Source of the DNA: Helicobacteraceae bacterium
Lineage (GTDB): Bacteria; Campylobacterota; Campylobacteria; Campylobacterales; Sulfurimonadaceae
Assembly: GCA_015489055.1 (NCBI GenBank)
Contig: WFMO01000089.1
Span: forward strand, 1-5,422
DNA length: 5,422 nucleotides
Reading direction: 5' to 3'
In this document: positions 1-5,422 of the stretch, one piece after another
Numbering within the stretch: position 1 is the stretch's first letter
Layout of the letters: each line of letters starts with the position of its first letter
The notes under the pieces: model-generated
What the model saw: the letters and a program-made list of their open reading frames with translations, nothing else
Told to the model about the DNA's origin: nothing
The model's database searches: none
Program-made: the position numbers and the translations under genes

Positions 1-49
1 GGTCAAAGTATTCATAAATGATTGTAATTTTGGCTCAAATACTTTGACC
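1..49. repeat. Perfect 12-bp inverted repeat within trpE
   Basis: GGTCAAAGTATT at 1-12 is the exact reverse complement of AATACTTTGACC at 38-49, separated by 25 bases. In the trpE mRNA one arm covers codons 114-118, the conserved DMVKVF region, and the other is exactly codons 127-130 (N-T-L-T). The next base pair would use the base just outside the window, so the stem could be longer. There is no visible U-tract because the window ends there. Function, if any, is unknown. Confidence 0.75.
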
Positions 50-390
50 ATATCGTAACCGATATAGCCTATGAAGCCATCTACATATCCTATGTCCAAT
101 TCTTTGCATTTTTGCCTATAGAGAGTTTTATCAATTGCTTTGTAATACTGTTTTAAAAATTCAAATGCAGATTTATCTAAGATAGACCTCTCTCCATCTT
201 CGTTTGTATATATTGTTGAATTGTTTTTGTATTGGAGCCTTTGTCTGGCTCCTATAATAATAAAGCTGTAGTTTGCATTGTTTGCGCTTTCAAAAAGATA
301 GCTTATTTCACCGTCAAAAAGGTTTTTGATTTTGTGATATACGGCAATCGGTGCAAATTGATCTAACGTAAACTGTCTTGAGTGTATCAA
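1..390 (-). CDS. trpE: Anthranilate synthase component I, N-terminal 130 residues (cut by left edge)
   Basis: Seen: an uninterrupted frame from TTG at 390 to the window edge, giving 130 residues beginning MIHSRQFTLDQFAPIAVYHK. Residues 31-36 (YLFESA) match the TrpE N-terminal segment whose Glu-Ser contributes to tryptophan feedback binding in characterised enzymes. Residues 105-115 (GFIGYIGYDMV) followed by FEP are the usual glycine-rich signature at the end of the N-terminal domain. Family knowledge: with the TrpG glutaminase, TrpE converts chorismate to anthranilate in the cytoplasm, the first step of tryptophan synthesis, and tryptophan normally inhibits it. The whole catalytic chorismate-binding domain lies outside the window, as full proteins are roughly 450-500 residues. 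The TTG start is chosen because AGGA sits 8 bases upstream and no ATG fits the conserved N-terminus. The gene lies 12 bases after the SPOR gene, so co-transcription is likely. PabB (aminodeoxychorismate synthase) is the alternative; the LFES segment favours TrpE. Confidence 0.87.
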   Translation of the reverse strand, partial: MIHSRQFTLDQFAPIAVYHKIKNLFDGEISYLFESANNANYSFIIIGARQRLQYKNNSTIYTNEDGERSILDKSAFEFLKQYYKAIDKTLYRQKCKELDIGYVDGFIGYIGYDMVKVFEPKLQSFMNTLT

Positions 391-398
391 ACCGCTTT

Positions 399-403
399 TC
401 CTT
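399..403 (-). promoter_or_regulatory. Ribosome binding site supporting the TTG start of trpE
   Basis: The minus strand reads AAGGA here, 8 bases before the TTG at 390-388. It overlaps the last base of the TAA stop of the preceding SPOR gene, which suggests coupled translation. It is the main sequence evidence for this non-ATG start. Confidence 0.7.
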
Positions 404-1113
404 TATTTTACTCTTACGATATATGCTTGAGAGTTGATCTCTTGCTTTATATGTGCTAAAGCTTTCTTTGCCCGTGTTTTAGTTGAGAAAGGACCAATTA
501 GCACCTTTGTAAAGATTTTACCTTTAATATTTTGTTTTTTGTATATGTATGAATAGCCATGTCTTTTTATAGAAGCTAAGAATTTTTTACTAGGATGAAA
601 TTTGACAAAAGCACCGACTTGTACATAATCATGTCCAAAAGCAAATAGTTTTTTTATAGAATAATGTTTTGCGATTTTTGTTTGTTTATGTATTTTATTG
701 ATAGCATGATGTATAGAATGAGTAGATCTGCTAATAGGTTCTTGTATCTTTTTAGGTGCGTGGATGGCAGTATTTGTCGTTTGCATACTTTGTTGTTTTA
801 GCTTTTGTGCTATTTTATTAAGTGCTGCTGTTGTTGATTGAATGGAAGAGGCGTTAGTACTATTTTGCGTTATAACTTTGGCCGGTTGAAAAAGCTGATT
901 TTGACTACTATTGATTTCTTGCGGTGGAGTTGGTAGTTTTGTCTGCTGAGCCTGAATATGATGCTTTGTATTTGATGAAAATGTCTCAAATAATGATATC
1001 ACTATAATCAAGATGATGATTAGTACAGCTATAACTAAAATAATTTTTTTTGCCGGCTTAGAGCCACCTGTTTTGTTTAAAACAATATCATTTAACTCGT
1101 TTTTATCATCCAT
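403..1113 (-). CDS. Membrane-anchored SPOR-domain protein
   Basis: A 236-residue bitopic membrane protein. Seen: a short hydrophilic N-terminus (1-23, ending with KPAKK), one strongly hydrophobic segment at about 24-42, a long linker of about 120 residues, and a C-terminal SPOR domain at about 162-236. The linker is rich in Gln, Asn, Ser and Thr, then in Lys and His. The SPOR domain starts DYVQVGAF and includes the typical VLIGPFSTKTRAKKAL helix-strand segment. Family knowledge: SPOR domains bind peptidoglycan glycan strands lacking stem peptides, which accumulate at the septum, so these proteins usually act in division or cell-wall remodelling. Topology inferred: N-terminus in the cytoplasm, linker and SPOR in the periplasm. 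The start at 1113 is preferred because AAAGGA lies 6 bases upstream; an in-frame ATG at 1173 would overlap the preceding gene by 50 bases. An A8 run lies just before the membrane segment. By position it corresponds to Cj0404 of C. jejuni (from memory). The exact role is unknown. Confidence 0.86.
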   Translation of the reverse strand: MDDKNELNDIVLNKTGGSKPAKKIILVIAVLIIILIIVISLFETFSSNTKHHIQAQQTKLPTPPQEINSSQNQLFQPAKVITQNSTNASSIQSTTAALNKIAQKLKQQSMQTTNTAIHAPKKIQEPISRSTHSIHHAINKIHKQTKIAKHYSIKKLFAFGHDYVQVGAFVKFHPSKKFLASIKRHGYSYIYKKQNIKGKIFTKVLIGPFSTKTRAKKALAHIKQEINSQAYIVRVK

Positions 1114-1119
1114 AATAGA

Positions 1120-1125
1120 TCCTTT
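1120..1125 (-). promoter_or_regulatory. Ribosome binding site fixing the SPOR gene start
   Basis: AAAGGA on the minus strand, 6 bases before the ATG at 1113 and overlapping the TAA stop (1126-1124) of the upstream gene. Its spacing supports this ATG over the in-frame ATG 60 bases further upstream. Confidence 0.7.
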
Positions 1126-1666
1126 ACATATGTTTTGACCATGATGAGGCGCGTTCTTTAGCGTAAACATCATAAGGCAATGTCAAGATATTGTATTCTC
1201 TTGGCATATCATTGGTTGGAAATACTTTCCATTGTTTAGGCTGCTTTGCCGCTAGTTTCATAGAAATCATTTTACCAAGTTGTACTGCTTCTTGTAAAGT
1301 CGTGTGACCTTTGTGTATATAAAGATGCAGATGCCCTTTGGTTTTTGAAGCAAATGCGGTAAAATTAAGATAACCCTCCTCACGTAAAACAAGCTGAGCT
1401 CTATGGTAAAATCGTTGTGTGTCCATGCCATTATAGTCTATAACTATATTTTCTACAATATCATTATCTTTTATAAGTGAATGCGCAACCGTAATCTCAC
1501 CATTTAGATGCCTGTTTATTATCGATTGAGTCAGCATACTGTCGATATATTTAAATTTATTATAAAAGATTCTACCTTTAAAATCAATCTTACTGACAAC
1601 GTTCTCGCATTTAAGCCAGTAGTGATTTGTAATCATTTTTATAAGCTTCATATCCATAGCAGTCAT
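1124..1666 (-). CDS. Conserved Campylobacterota protein (probably DUF1882), possibly primase-fold (AEP-like)
   Basis: A 180-residue soluble protein with no signal peptide or membrane segment. From memory, the gene after glyA in C. jejuni (Cj0403) and its H. pylori counterpart are annotated DUF1882, function unknown; this matches in position and length. Seen, in order: an HLNGEITVA segment (53-61), a hydrophobic strand ending VIDYNGMD (75-82), an amphipathic stretch (about 85-97), SKTKGHLHLYI (107-117), AVQLGKMI (127-134), and KVFPTNDMPREYNILTLPY (147-165). This order resembles archaeo-eukaryotic primase (AEP/PrimPol) cores. Those carry an HLxG-TIG segment, an acidic DxD strand, an S-x-G-H strand, an A..LG helix and FPNxD...GNLIALPL. 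The usual second Asp of motif I is Asn79 here, with Asp82 nearby, so activity is uncertain. The fold assignment is inference from motifs only. ATG at 1666 is chosen because AGG lies 7 bases upstream; ATG at 1657 is the alternative. It sits 8 bases after glyA and 10 before the SPOR gene. Confidence 0.85.
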   Translation of the reverse strand: MTAMDMKLIKMITNHYWLKCENVVSKIDFKGRIFYNKFKYIDSMLTQSIINRHLNGEITVAHSLIKDNDIVENIVIDYNGMDTQRFYHRAQLVLREEGYLNFTAFASKTKGHLHLYIHKGHTTLQEAVQLGKMISMKLAAKQPKQWKVFPTNDMPREYNILTLPYDVYAKERASSWSKHM

Positions 1667-1673
1667 ATAGTTG

Positions 1674-1676
1674 CCT
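1674..1676 (-). promoter_or_regulatory. Short ribosome binding site overlapping the glyA stop
   Basis: Only a core AGG is visible, 7 bases before the ATG at 1666. Its first two bases are the last two of the glyA TAG stop (1677-1675), so reinitiation after glyA is the likely way this gene is translated. Confidence 0.5.
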
Positions 1677-2922
1677 AATATGTCGGTTGATTATAAATGA
1701 TAAATTCTCGCGCCAATGCCTTCATTTGGGCTTTTATGGTTTTTTGTAATTTGGTGTTGCTGATGTCATCTAAAACATCCGCCATTTTATTTGCTATGAG
1801 CTCAAACTCTTTTTCTTTCATGCCTCTTGAAGTTAATGCCGGACTCCCGATTCTGATACCAGAAGTTACAAATGGACTTCTGGTTTCTCCGGGAACTGTG
1901 TTTTTATTTATCGTAATACCTGCATTGCCAAGTGCTATATCAGCATCCTTGCCCGATATTTCACGCCCTACAAATGATACCAACACTAAATGGTTGTCTG
2001 TACCGCCACTCACTACATTGTAACCTCTTTTTATCAGCGTTTGAGCGAGAATGCTTGCATTTTTCTTTGTTTGTATGGCGTATTCTTTCCATGCGTCTGA
2101 GAGATTGTATTTAAAACCTACTGCTTTTGCAGCTATTACATGCACAAGCGGTCCGCCTTGTAAGGCAGGAAAAATTGCAGAATTGATTTTTTTTGCAATC
2201 TCCTCATCATTGGTCATAATCATGCCTCCGCGCGGTCCTGCCAGTGTTTTGTGAGTAGTTGTTGTTACTATGTGGGCATGAGGAAACGGATCTGGATGTT
2301 CGCCTGCAACGATAAGGCCGGCTATGTGTGCGACATCAGCAAACATATAAGCGCCTACGGCGTCAGCTATTTCACGAAACTTTTTAAAATCAATCTCTCT
2401 TGCATAAGCAGAAGCACCGCATACTATGATTTTTGGTTTTACGATTTTAGCAATCTCTAAAACTTTATCGTAGTTTATCCGTCCGTCAAGTTCCACACCG
2501 TAAGTAAAACTTGAATAGTTTTTACCAGAAAAGCTAGGCTTGCTGCCGTGAGTTAGATGACCTCCATGGCTTAAATCCATGCCTAAAAGCTTATCTCCGG
2601 CATTTAGCAGTGCAGCATAAACAGCTCCGTTTGCCTGGCTTCCTGAATGAGGCTGTACATTAACATATTTGCATCCAAAGAGTTTGGCGGCCCTATCGAT
2701 TGCCAATTGTTCCACCTGGTCTGCATACTCACATCCGCCATAATATCTTTTTCCCGGATATCCTTCTGCGTATTTGTTAGTAAAGACACTTCCCATGGCT
2801 TCCATAACTGCCGGAAGTGTAAAATTTTCACTTGCAATCATTTCAAGATTATCTGTTTGTCTCTCTAGCTCTTGCTCACACAATTCGTAAATATCTTTGT
2901 CAAATTCTTGTAAAAAACTCAT
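1675..2922 (-). CDS. glyA: Serine hydroxymethyltransferase
   Basis: A 415-residue cytoplasmic PLP enzyme that interconverts serine + tetrahydrofolate and glycine + 5,10-methylenetetrahydrofolate, the main entry to one-carbon units. Seen: full family length (E. coli about 417) with all signature blocks, including [10 protein letters not shown] (27-36), [15 protein letters not shown] (49-63), [12 protein letters not shown] (115-126), ADVAHIAGL (195-203), [14 protein letters not shown] (220-233) and [13 protein letters not shown] (355-367). By homology Lys225 forms the Schiff base, His122 stacks on the PLP ring, Asp196 holds the pyridine nitrogen, Glu53 and Tyr61 are substrate/folate residues and Arg357 binds the serine carboxylate. 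No key residue is missing. Two ATGs occur in tandem (2925 and 2922). The second is preferred because AAGGA sits 5 bases before it and only 2 bases before the first. It follows lysS by 14 bases; the lysS-glyA pairing is typical of Campylobacterota. Confidence 0.98.
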   Translation of the reverse strand: MSFLQEFDKDIYELCEQELERQTDNLEMIASENFTLPAVMEAMGSVFTNKYAEGYPGKRYYGGCEYADQVEQLAIDRAAKLFGCKYVNVQPHSGSQANGAVYAALLNAGDKLLGMDLSHGGHLTHGSKPSFSGKNYSSFTYGVELDGRINYDKVLEIAKIVKPKIIVCGASAYAREIDFKKFREIADAVGAYMFADVAHIAGLIVAGEHPDPFPHAHIVTTTTHKTLAGPRGGMIMTNDEEIAKKINSAIFPALQGGPLVHVIAAKAVGFKYNLSDAWKEYAIQTKKNASILAQTLIKRGYNVVSGGTDNHLVLVSFVGREISGKDADIALGNAGITINKNTVPGETRSPFVTSGIRIGSPALTSRGMKEKEFELIANKMADVLDDISNTKLQKTIKAQMKALAREFIIYNQPTY

Positions 2923-2927
2923 CATTA

Positions 2928-2932
2928 TCCTT
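2928..2932 (-). promoter_or_regulatory. Ribosome binding site choosing the second of two glyA ATGs
   Basis: AAGGA on the minus strand in the 14-base lysS-glyA gap. Spacing is 2 bases to the ATG at 2925 and 5 bases to the ATG at 2922, so the downstream one is more likely to be used. Confidence 0.7.
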
Positions 2933-2936
2933 CTTG

Positions 2937-4439
2937 TTAATTTGTATTTTCAGTTGTAGTCGGTCTCATGGCCGGAAATAGTAACACATCTCTTATGGAA
3001 TGTTCATTACATAAGAGCATAATAAGTCTGTCTATACCTATGCCCTCTCCGGCAGTTGGTGCCATACCGTAACTAAGTGCTTCTACAAAATCCTGATCCA
3101 TCTCATGAGCTTCATCATCTCCTGCTTCTTTGGCGTCGATTTGTTTCATAAATCGCTCTAGTTGATCTACCGGATCATTGAGCTCACTAAATGCATTGGC
3201 TATTTCCCGCCCGGCGATAAACAACTCAAACCGTTGCGTAATATCTTGATTGTCATCATCTCTTCTGGCTAATGGAGATATATCTACAGGATATTCGGTA
3301 ATAAAAGTCGGATCGATTAGCTTTTCTTCAACAAATTCATCAAAAAGTTTGCCTTGAAGCTGCCCTAGTGTCATATTTTGGTTTGCTTCTAGATTATTTT
3401 GCTTTAAAAAATCCAATATCTTTTGTTTGTCGTTTACAATCGTTTTATCGATTTCACCTATTTTGCTTAGAGACTCAATTAAGGGTATTTCTATAAAGTT
3501 ATTAAAATTTATCTCTAACTCACCATAAGGAAGCAGATAAGGCAGATCCATCTTTTCAATGAGATATAAAAGATACTCTTTTGTAAGCACAATCAAATCT
3601 TTGTATGTTTTATATGCCTGATAAAACTCTATAGATGTAAATTCAGGATTATGCGTGGCATCCATGCCTTCATTTCTAAAGTTACGGTTTATCTCAAAAA
3701 CAGCTTCAAACCCACCAACAATTAATCTCTTTAGATATAACTCAGGTGCAATTCTTAAATATCTATCAACACCCAGTGCGTTATGATGCGTTACAAACGG
3801 CTTTGCATTTGCGCCGCCGGCTATGGGATGCATCATAGGTGTTTCAACTTCTAAAAAACCTTTTTCTTCAAAAAATCTTCGTGTTAAAGATATGATTTTA
3901 GAGCGCATCTTAAATGTTTTTCGTACATCACTGTTCATGATAAGGTCAAGATACCTTTTGCGATATCTTATCTCCTTATCGGTAATGCCGTGAAACTTTT
4001 CCGGTAATGGTGCTATCGCCTTTGTTAAGAGTTTAAACTCGCCTACATGTAAAGAAAGCTCTCCTTTATTCGTTACAAAAGGGTATCCGCCGACTTCGAT
4101 GATATCGCCGACTTCTATAAGTTTTTTAATGATATTGTTGTACATACCTTCAGGTAAGTTATCACGCGCCAGATATATTTGAAGCACATCATTTTCATCT
4201 TCTATTTTTAAGAAACTGGCTTTGCCCATAATGCGGAATAATTTAATCCGTCCTGCTACGATGTAGTGTCTGTTCTCATCACGCTTATTATCTAGTGTTT
4301 GTATATCAGAATTCACATCTTTAAATTGCAATATAGTTATATTTTTATTAGATTGGTTTTGGTATGGATTAAAGCCTGCTTCTTTTAGTTGCTTAGCTTT
4401 TTCGATTCGTTGTTGAATAAATTTGTTTTTAAACGGCAA
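2937..4439 (-). CDS. lysS: Lysyl-tRNA synthetase, class II
   Basis: A 500-residue cytoplasmic enzyme that charges tRNA-Lys with lysine using ATP. Seen: an N-terminal OB-fold anticodon-binding domain at about 55-140 ([19 protein letters not shown] and [17 protein letters not shown]), then the linker [20 protein letters not shown] (144-163). The class II catalytic domain follows. Motif 1 is around [20 protein letters not shown] (195-214), motif 2 is FRNEGMD..HNPEF (254-267), and motif 3 is [13 protein letters not shown] (464-476). The lysine-pocket region [13 protein letters not shown] (411-423) is present, and the protein ends with LFPAMRP as is usual. Length is normal (E. coli LysS 505). The start is TTG, directly abutting the fur stop with no spacer; AAGGA lies 7 bases upstream inside the last fur codons. 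The N-terminal [20 protein letters not shown] fits the family, so this start is well supported. Coupled translation with fur is inferred. Confidence 0.98.
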   Translation of the reverse strand: MPFKNKFIQQRIEKAKQLKEAGFNPYQNQSNKNITILQFKDVNSDIQTLDNKRDENRHYIVAGRIKLFRIMGKASFLKIEDENDVLQIYLARDNLPEGMYNNIIKKLIEVGDIIEVGGYPFVTNKGELSLHVGEFKLLTKAIAPLPEKFHGITDKEIRYRKRYLDLIMNSDVRKTFKMRSKIISLTRRFFEEKGFLEVETPMMHPIAGGANAKPFVTHHNALGVDRYLRIAPELYLKRLIVGGFEAVFEINRNFRNEGMDATHNPEFTSIEFYQAYKTYKDLIVLTKEYLLYLIEKMDLPYLLPYGELEINFNNFIEIPLIESLSKIGEIDKTIVNDKQKILDFLKQNNLEANQNMTLGQLQGKLFDEFVEEKLIDPTFITEYPVDISPLARRDDDNQDITQRFELFIAGREIANAFSELNDPVDQLERFMKQIDAKEAGDDEAHEMDQDFVEALSYGMAPTAGEGIGIDRLIMLLCNEHSIRDVLLFPAMRPTTTENTN

Positions 4440-4925
4440 TTATTTTTCCTTGTTATTTTGTTGACATTCATTACATAGCCCATAAATCTGCATTGAATGA
4501 CCTGTCATTTTAAATTGATGTTGTTTGCTGATTTGTTTTTGTCGTTCTTCTATCTCATTATCGATAAACTCTATAATTTTACCACAATTTGTACATATCA
4601 TATGGTCATGATGTTCTTTATCTGCTAGTTCATATTTTTTACCCTGTTTATCCAATGAAATTGATGTAACGAGTTCTGCTTCTTCTAGCAGGGTAAGTGT
4701 TCTGTATATTGTAGCGATTCCGATATTTAATTCAGGCGCATCTAGTTTGATTTCATTGTAAAGCAACTCAGGTGAAAGATGTTTGTTTGATTTATATAGT
4801 ATCTTTAAGATATGCTCTCTTTGAAGAGTGTATTTTAAACCGTTTCTTTTAAGCAGTACCTTAAAATTTTCAAGTAACGATGGGTAATCTATGCCTTTGC
4901 AAGTAATGGGAAAATTTGTTTTCAT
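4440..4925 (-). CDS. fur: Ferric uptake regulator, Fur family
   Basis: A 161-residue metal-responsive DNA-binding repressor. Seen: an N-terminal winged-helix domain (about 15-100) with [16 protein letters not shown] (29-44) and the recognition-helix region [16 protein letters not shown] (67-82). The C-terminal dimerisation and metal domain carries the HHDH motif (105-108), [10 protein letters not shown] (111-120) and CNEC (151-154). Cys111, Cys114, Cys151 and Cys154 would form the structural Zn(Cys)4 site described for C. jejuni Fur. The HHDH histidines and Glu119 are candidates for the regulatory sites. Similarity to remembered C. jejuni Fur (GIATxYRTLxLLEEAExVTSIS, [16 protein letters not shown]) and the same cvpA-fur-lysS order favour true Fur over PerR or Zur, though sequence alone does not prove the metal. 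The ATG overlaps the cvpA TGA by ATGA, and the upstream Shine-Dalgarno is weak, so translation is probably coupled to cvpA. No Fur-dedicated promoter is visible; in C. jejuni fur is reported to be read from promoters upstream of the preceding genes. Confidence 0.95.
   Translation of the reverse strand: MKTNFPITCKGIDYPSLLENFKVLLKRNGLKYTLQREHILKILYKSNKHLSPELLYNEIKLDAPELNIGIATIYRTLTLLEEAELVTSISLDKQGKKYELADKEHHDHMICTNCGKIIEFIDNEIEERQKQISKQHQFKMTGHSMQIYGLCNECQQNNKEK
4447..4451 (-). promoter_or_regulatory. Ribosome binding site for the lysS TTG start, inside fur
   Basis: AAGGA on the minus strand lies within the last sense codons of fur, 7 bases before the TTG at 4439. The fur TAA occupies the last three bases of the spacer, so the stop and start codons touch. 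Confidence 0.7.
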
Positions 4926-5422
4926 TGCGTTATATTCTTATCAATCGTTTGTTTTACTGTTCGTTGTATAGCTTTAAGAGGCTTTGATATATTTAAATCT
5001 TTTACAACTTTATCTTTGACGCTTGAGGGACTTGTCTTCATGATATATCCTCCGGTTGTTATTAAAATAGGAAACAAGATACTATTTTTCATAACGGGTT
5101 TTATGTTGGCTCTAAATATTTTTATATTGTATGCCGCATAAAGAATAACCGCAAAAATCAAAAAGAATTTACCGGCACCGACAACAAATCCAAATATTCT
5201 GTCAAGTGGACCGAGTCCACTATAGCTGCTAAGCTTTTTAAACCCATATCCTATAGCCATCATCATAAGCCAAAAAACTGCAAAAGTCAAAACAAAACCG
5301 GTAAAGGTTATGGCTGTCGTGTTGGTAAAAGATGGGACAGAGTGACTGATTGTTTTTCCTATGTAGCCACCTAGTCTTGAGGCGACGAAAATACCGCCTA
5401 TGATGCCGATAAGGCCAAAAAC
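4922..5422 (-). CDS. cvpA: CvpA family membrane protein, N-terminus beyond right edge
   Basis: The frame is open from the right edge to the TGA at 4924-4922, giving 166 visible residues. Seen: hydrophobic segments at about visible residues 1-18 ([17 protein letters not shown]), 38-60 and 76-98, and a hydrophilic, Lys-rich tail from about 128. The family hallmarks are a glycine-rich first helix and [13 protein letters not shown] (73-85), matching the LDR..G...G block of CvpA proteins. Family knowledge: CvpA is an inner-membrane protein first linked to colicin V production in E. coli and later to envelope stress tolerance; its biochemical role is unresolved. Roughly 20-40 N-terminal residues are probably missing. 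An internal TTG at 5290 is not the start, because the conserved first helix lies upstream of it. It overlaps fur by 4 bases, and the cvpA-fur order is the same as in C. jejuni. Confidence 0.88.
   Translation of the reverse strand, partial: VFGLIGIIGGIFVASRLGGYIGKTISHSVPSFTNTTAITFTGFVLTFAVFWLMMMAIGYGFKKLSSYSGLGPLDRIFGFVVGAGKFFLIFAVILYAAYNIKIFRANIKPVMKNSILFPILITTGGYIMKTSPSSVKDKVVKDLNISKPLKAIQRTVKQTIDKNITQ

Noticed and set aside
391..402. A trp attenuator or terminator between the SPOR gene and trpE
   Set aside because: The gap is 12 bases, too short for either, and no hairpin with a T-run is visible there.
1114..1173. Upstream ATG (1173) for the SPOR gene adding 20 residues
   Set aside because: It would overlap the preceding gene by 50 bases and lacks the AAAGGA spacing seen before the ATG at 1113.
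1697..2460. Several short plus-strand open frames (for example 1697-2023 and 2251-2460)
   Set aside because: They lie wholly antisense to glyA, whose full set of catalytic motifs is intact, and their translations resemble no family I recognise and have no good ribosome binding site.
2604..2837. A 77-residue minus-strand open frame and a plus-strand one at 2647-2868
   Set aside because: Both are out-of-frame shadows of the glyA N-terminal coding region.
2923..2936. A promoter or terminator between lysS and glyA
   Set aside because: The 14-base gap holds only the glyA Shine-Dalgarno and the tandem ATG.
5288..5290. TTG at 5290 as the start of a short 122-residue CvpA
   Set aside because: The same frame continues upstream to the window edge and encodes the conserved glycine-rich first helix, so the gene is cut by the window, not short.
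1..5422. Mobile element, CRISPR array, tRNA or a foreign island
   Set aside because: I saw no tandem or spaced direct repeats, transposase frame, tRNA-like fold or break in base composition; the order is that of a core Campylobacterota locus.

Overview
This is an AT-rich, gene-dense window in which every supported gene lies on the minus strand, so it is read from right to left. Gene order and protein sequences point to a Campylobacterota (epsilonproteobacterial) chromosome. The series cvpA - fur - lysS - glyA - small conserved protein - SPOR protein matches the Campylobacter jejuni neighbourhood as I remember it (Cj0399 to Cj0404). The Fur, LysS and GlyA proteins also carry family-typical stretches close to the C. 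jejuni ones. Here trpE follows, where I recall aroE in C. jejuni, so a free-living relative such as a Sulfurimonas/Sulfurovum-type organism is plausible. I cannot fix the genus.

Layout in transcription order: a CvpA-family membrane protein whose N-terminus lies beyond the right edge (4922-5422); the ferric uptake regulator Fur (4440-4925); lysyl-tRNA synthetase (2937-4439, TTG start); serine hydroxymethyltransferase (1675-2922); a 180-residue conserved protein, probably DUF1882 (1124-1666); a membrane-anchored SPOR-domain protein (403-1113); and the first 130 codons of anthranilate synthase component I (1-390, TTG start), cut by the left edge.

The genes are packed as one probable operon. Junctions, in order, are a 4-base ATGA overlap, zero bases, 14, 8, 10 and 12 bases. 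Shine-Dalgarno sequences overlap or directly follow the upstream stop codons at most of them. I see no internal promoter, terminator, RNA gene, mobile element or CRISPR array, and no gene-free stretch above 15 bases. Any promoter must lie to the right of the window or inside a coding region.

The operon mixes iron-responsive control (Fur), translation (LysS), one-carbon and serine/glycine metabolism (GlyA), envelope or division functions (CvpA, SPOR) and tryptophan synthesis (TrpE). The most interesting item is the small protein at 1124-1666. Its sequence carries, in order, a set of motifs that resemble the catalytic core of archaeo-eukaryotic-type primases (PrimPol/AEP fold), with an altered first metal-binding motif. 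If confirmed, this would give a fold and a nucleic-acid role to a conserved Campylobacterota protein of unknown function. A perfect 12-bp inverted repeat inside the trpE coding region is a secondary observation.
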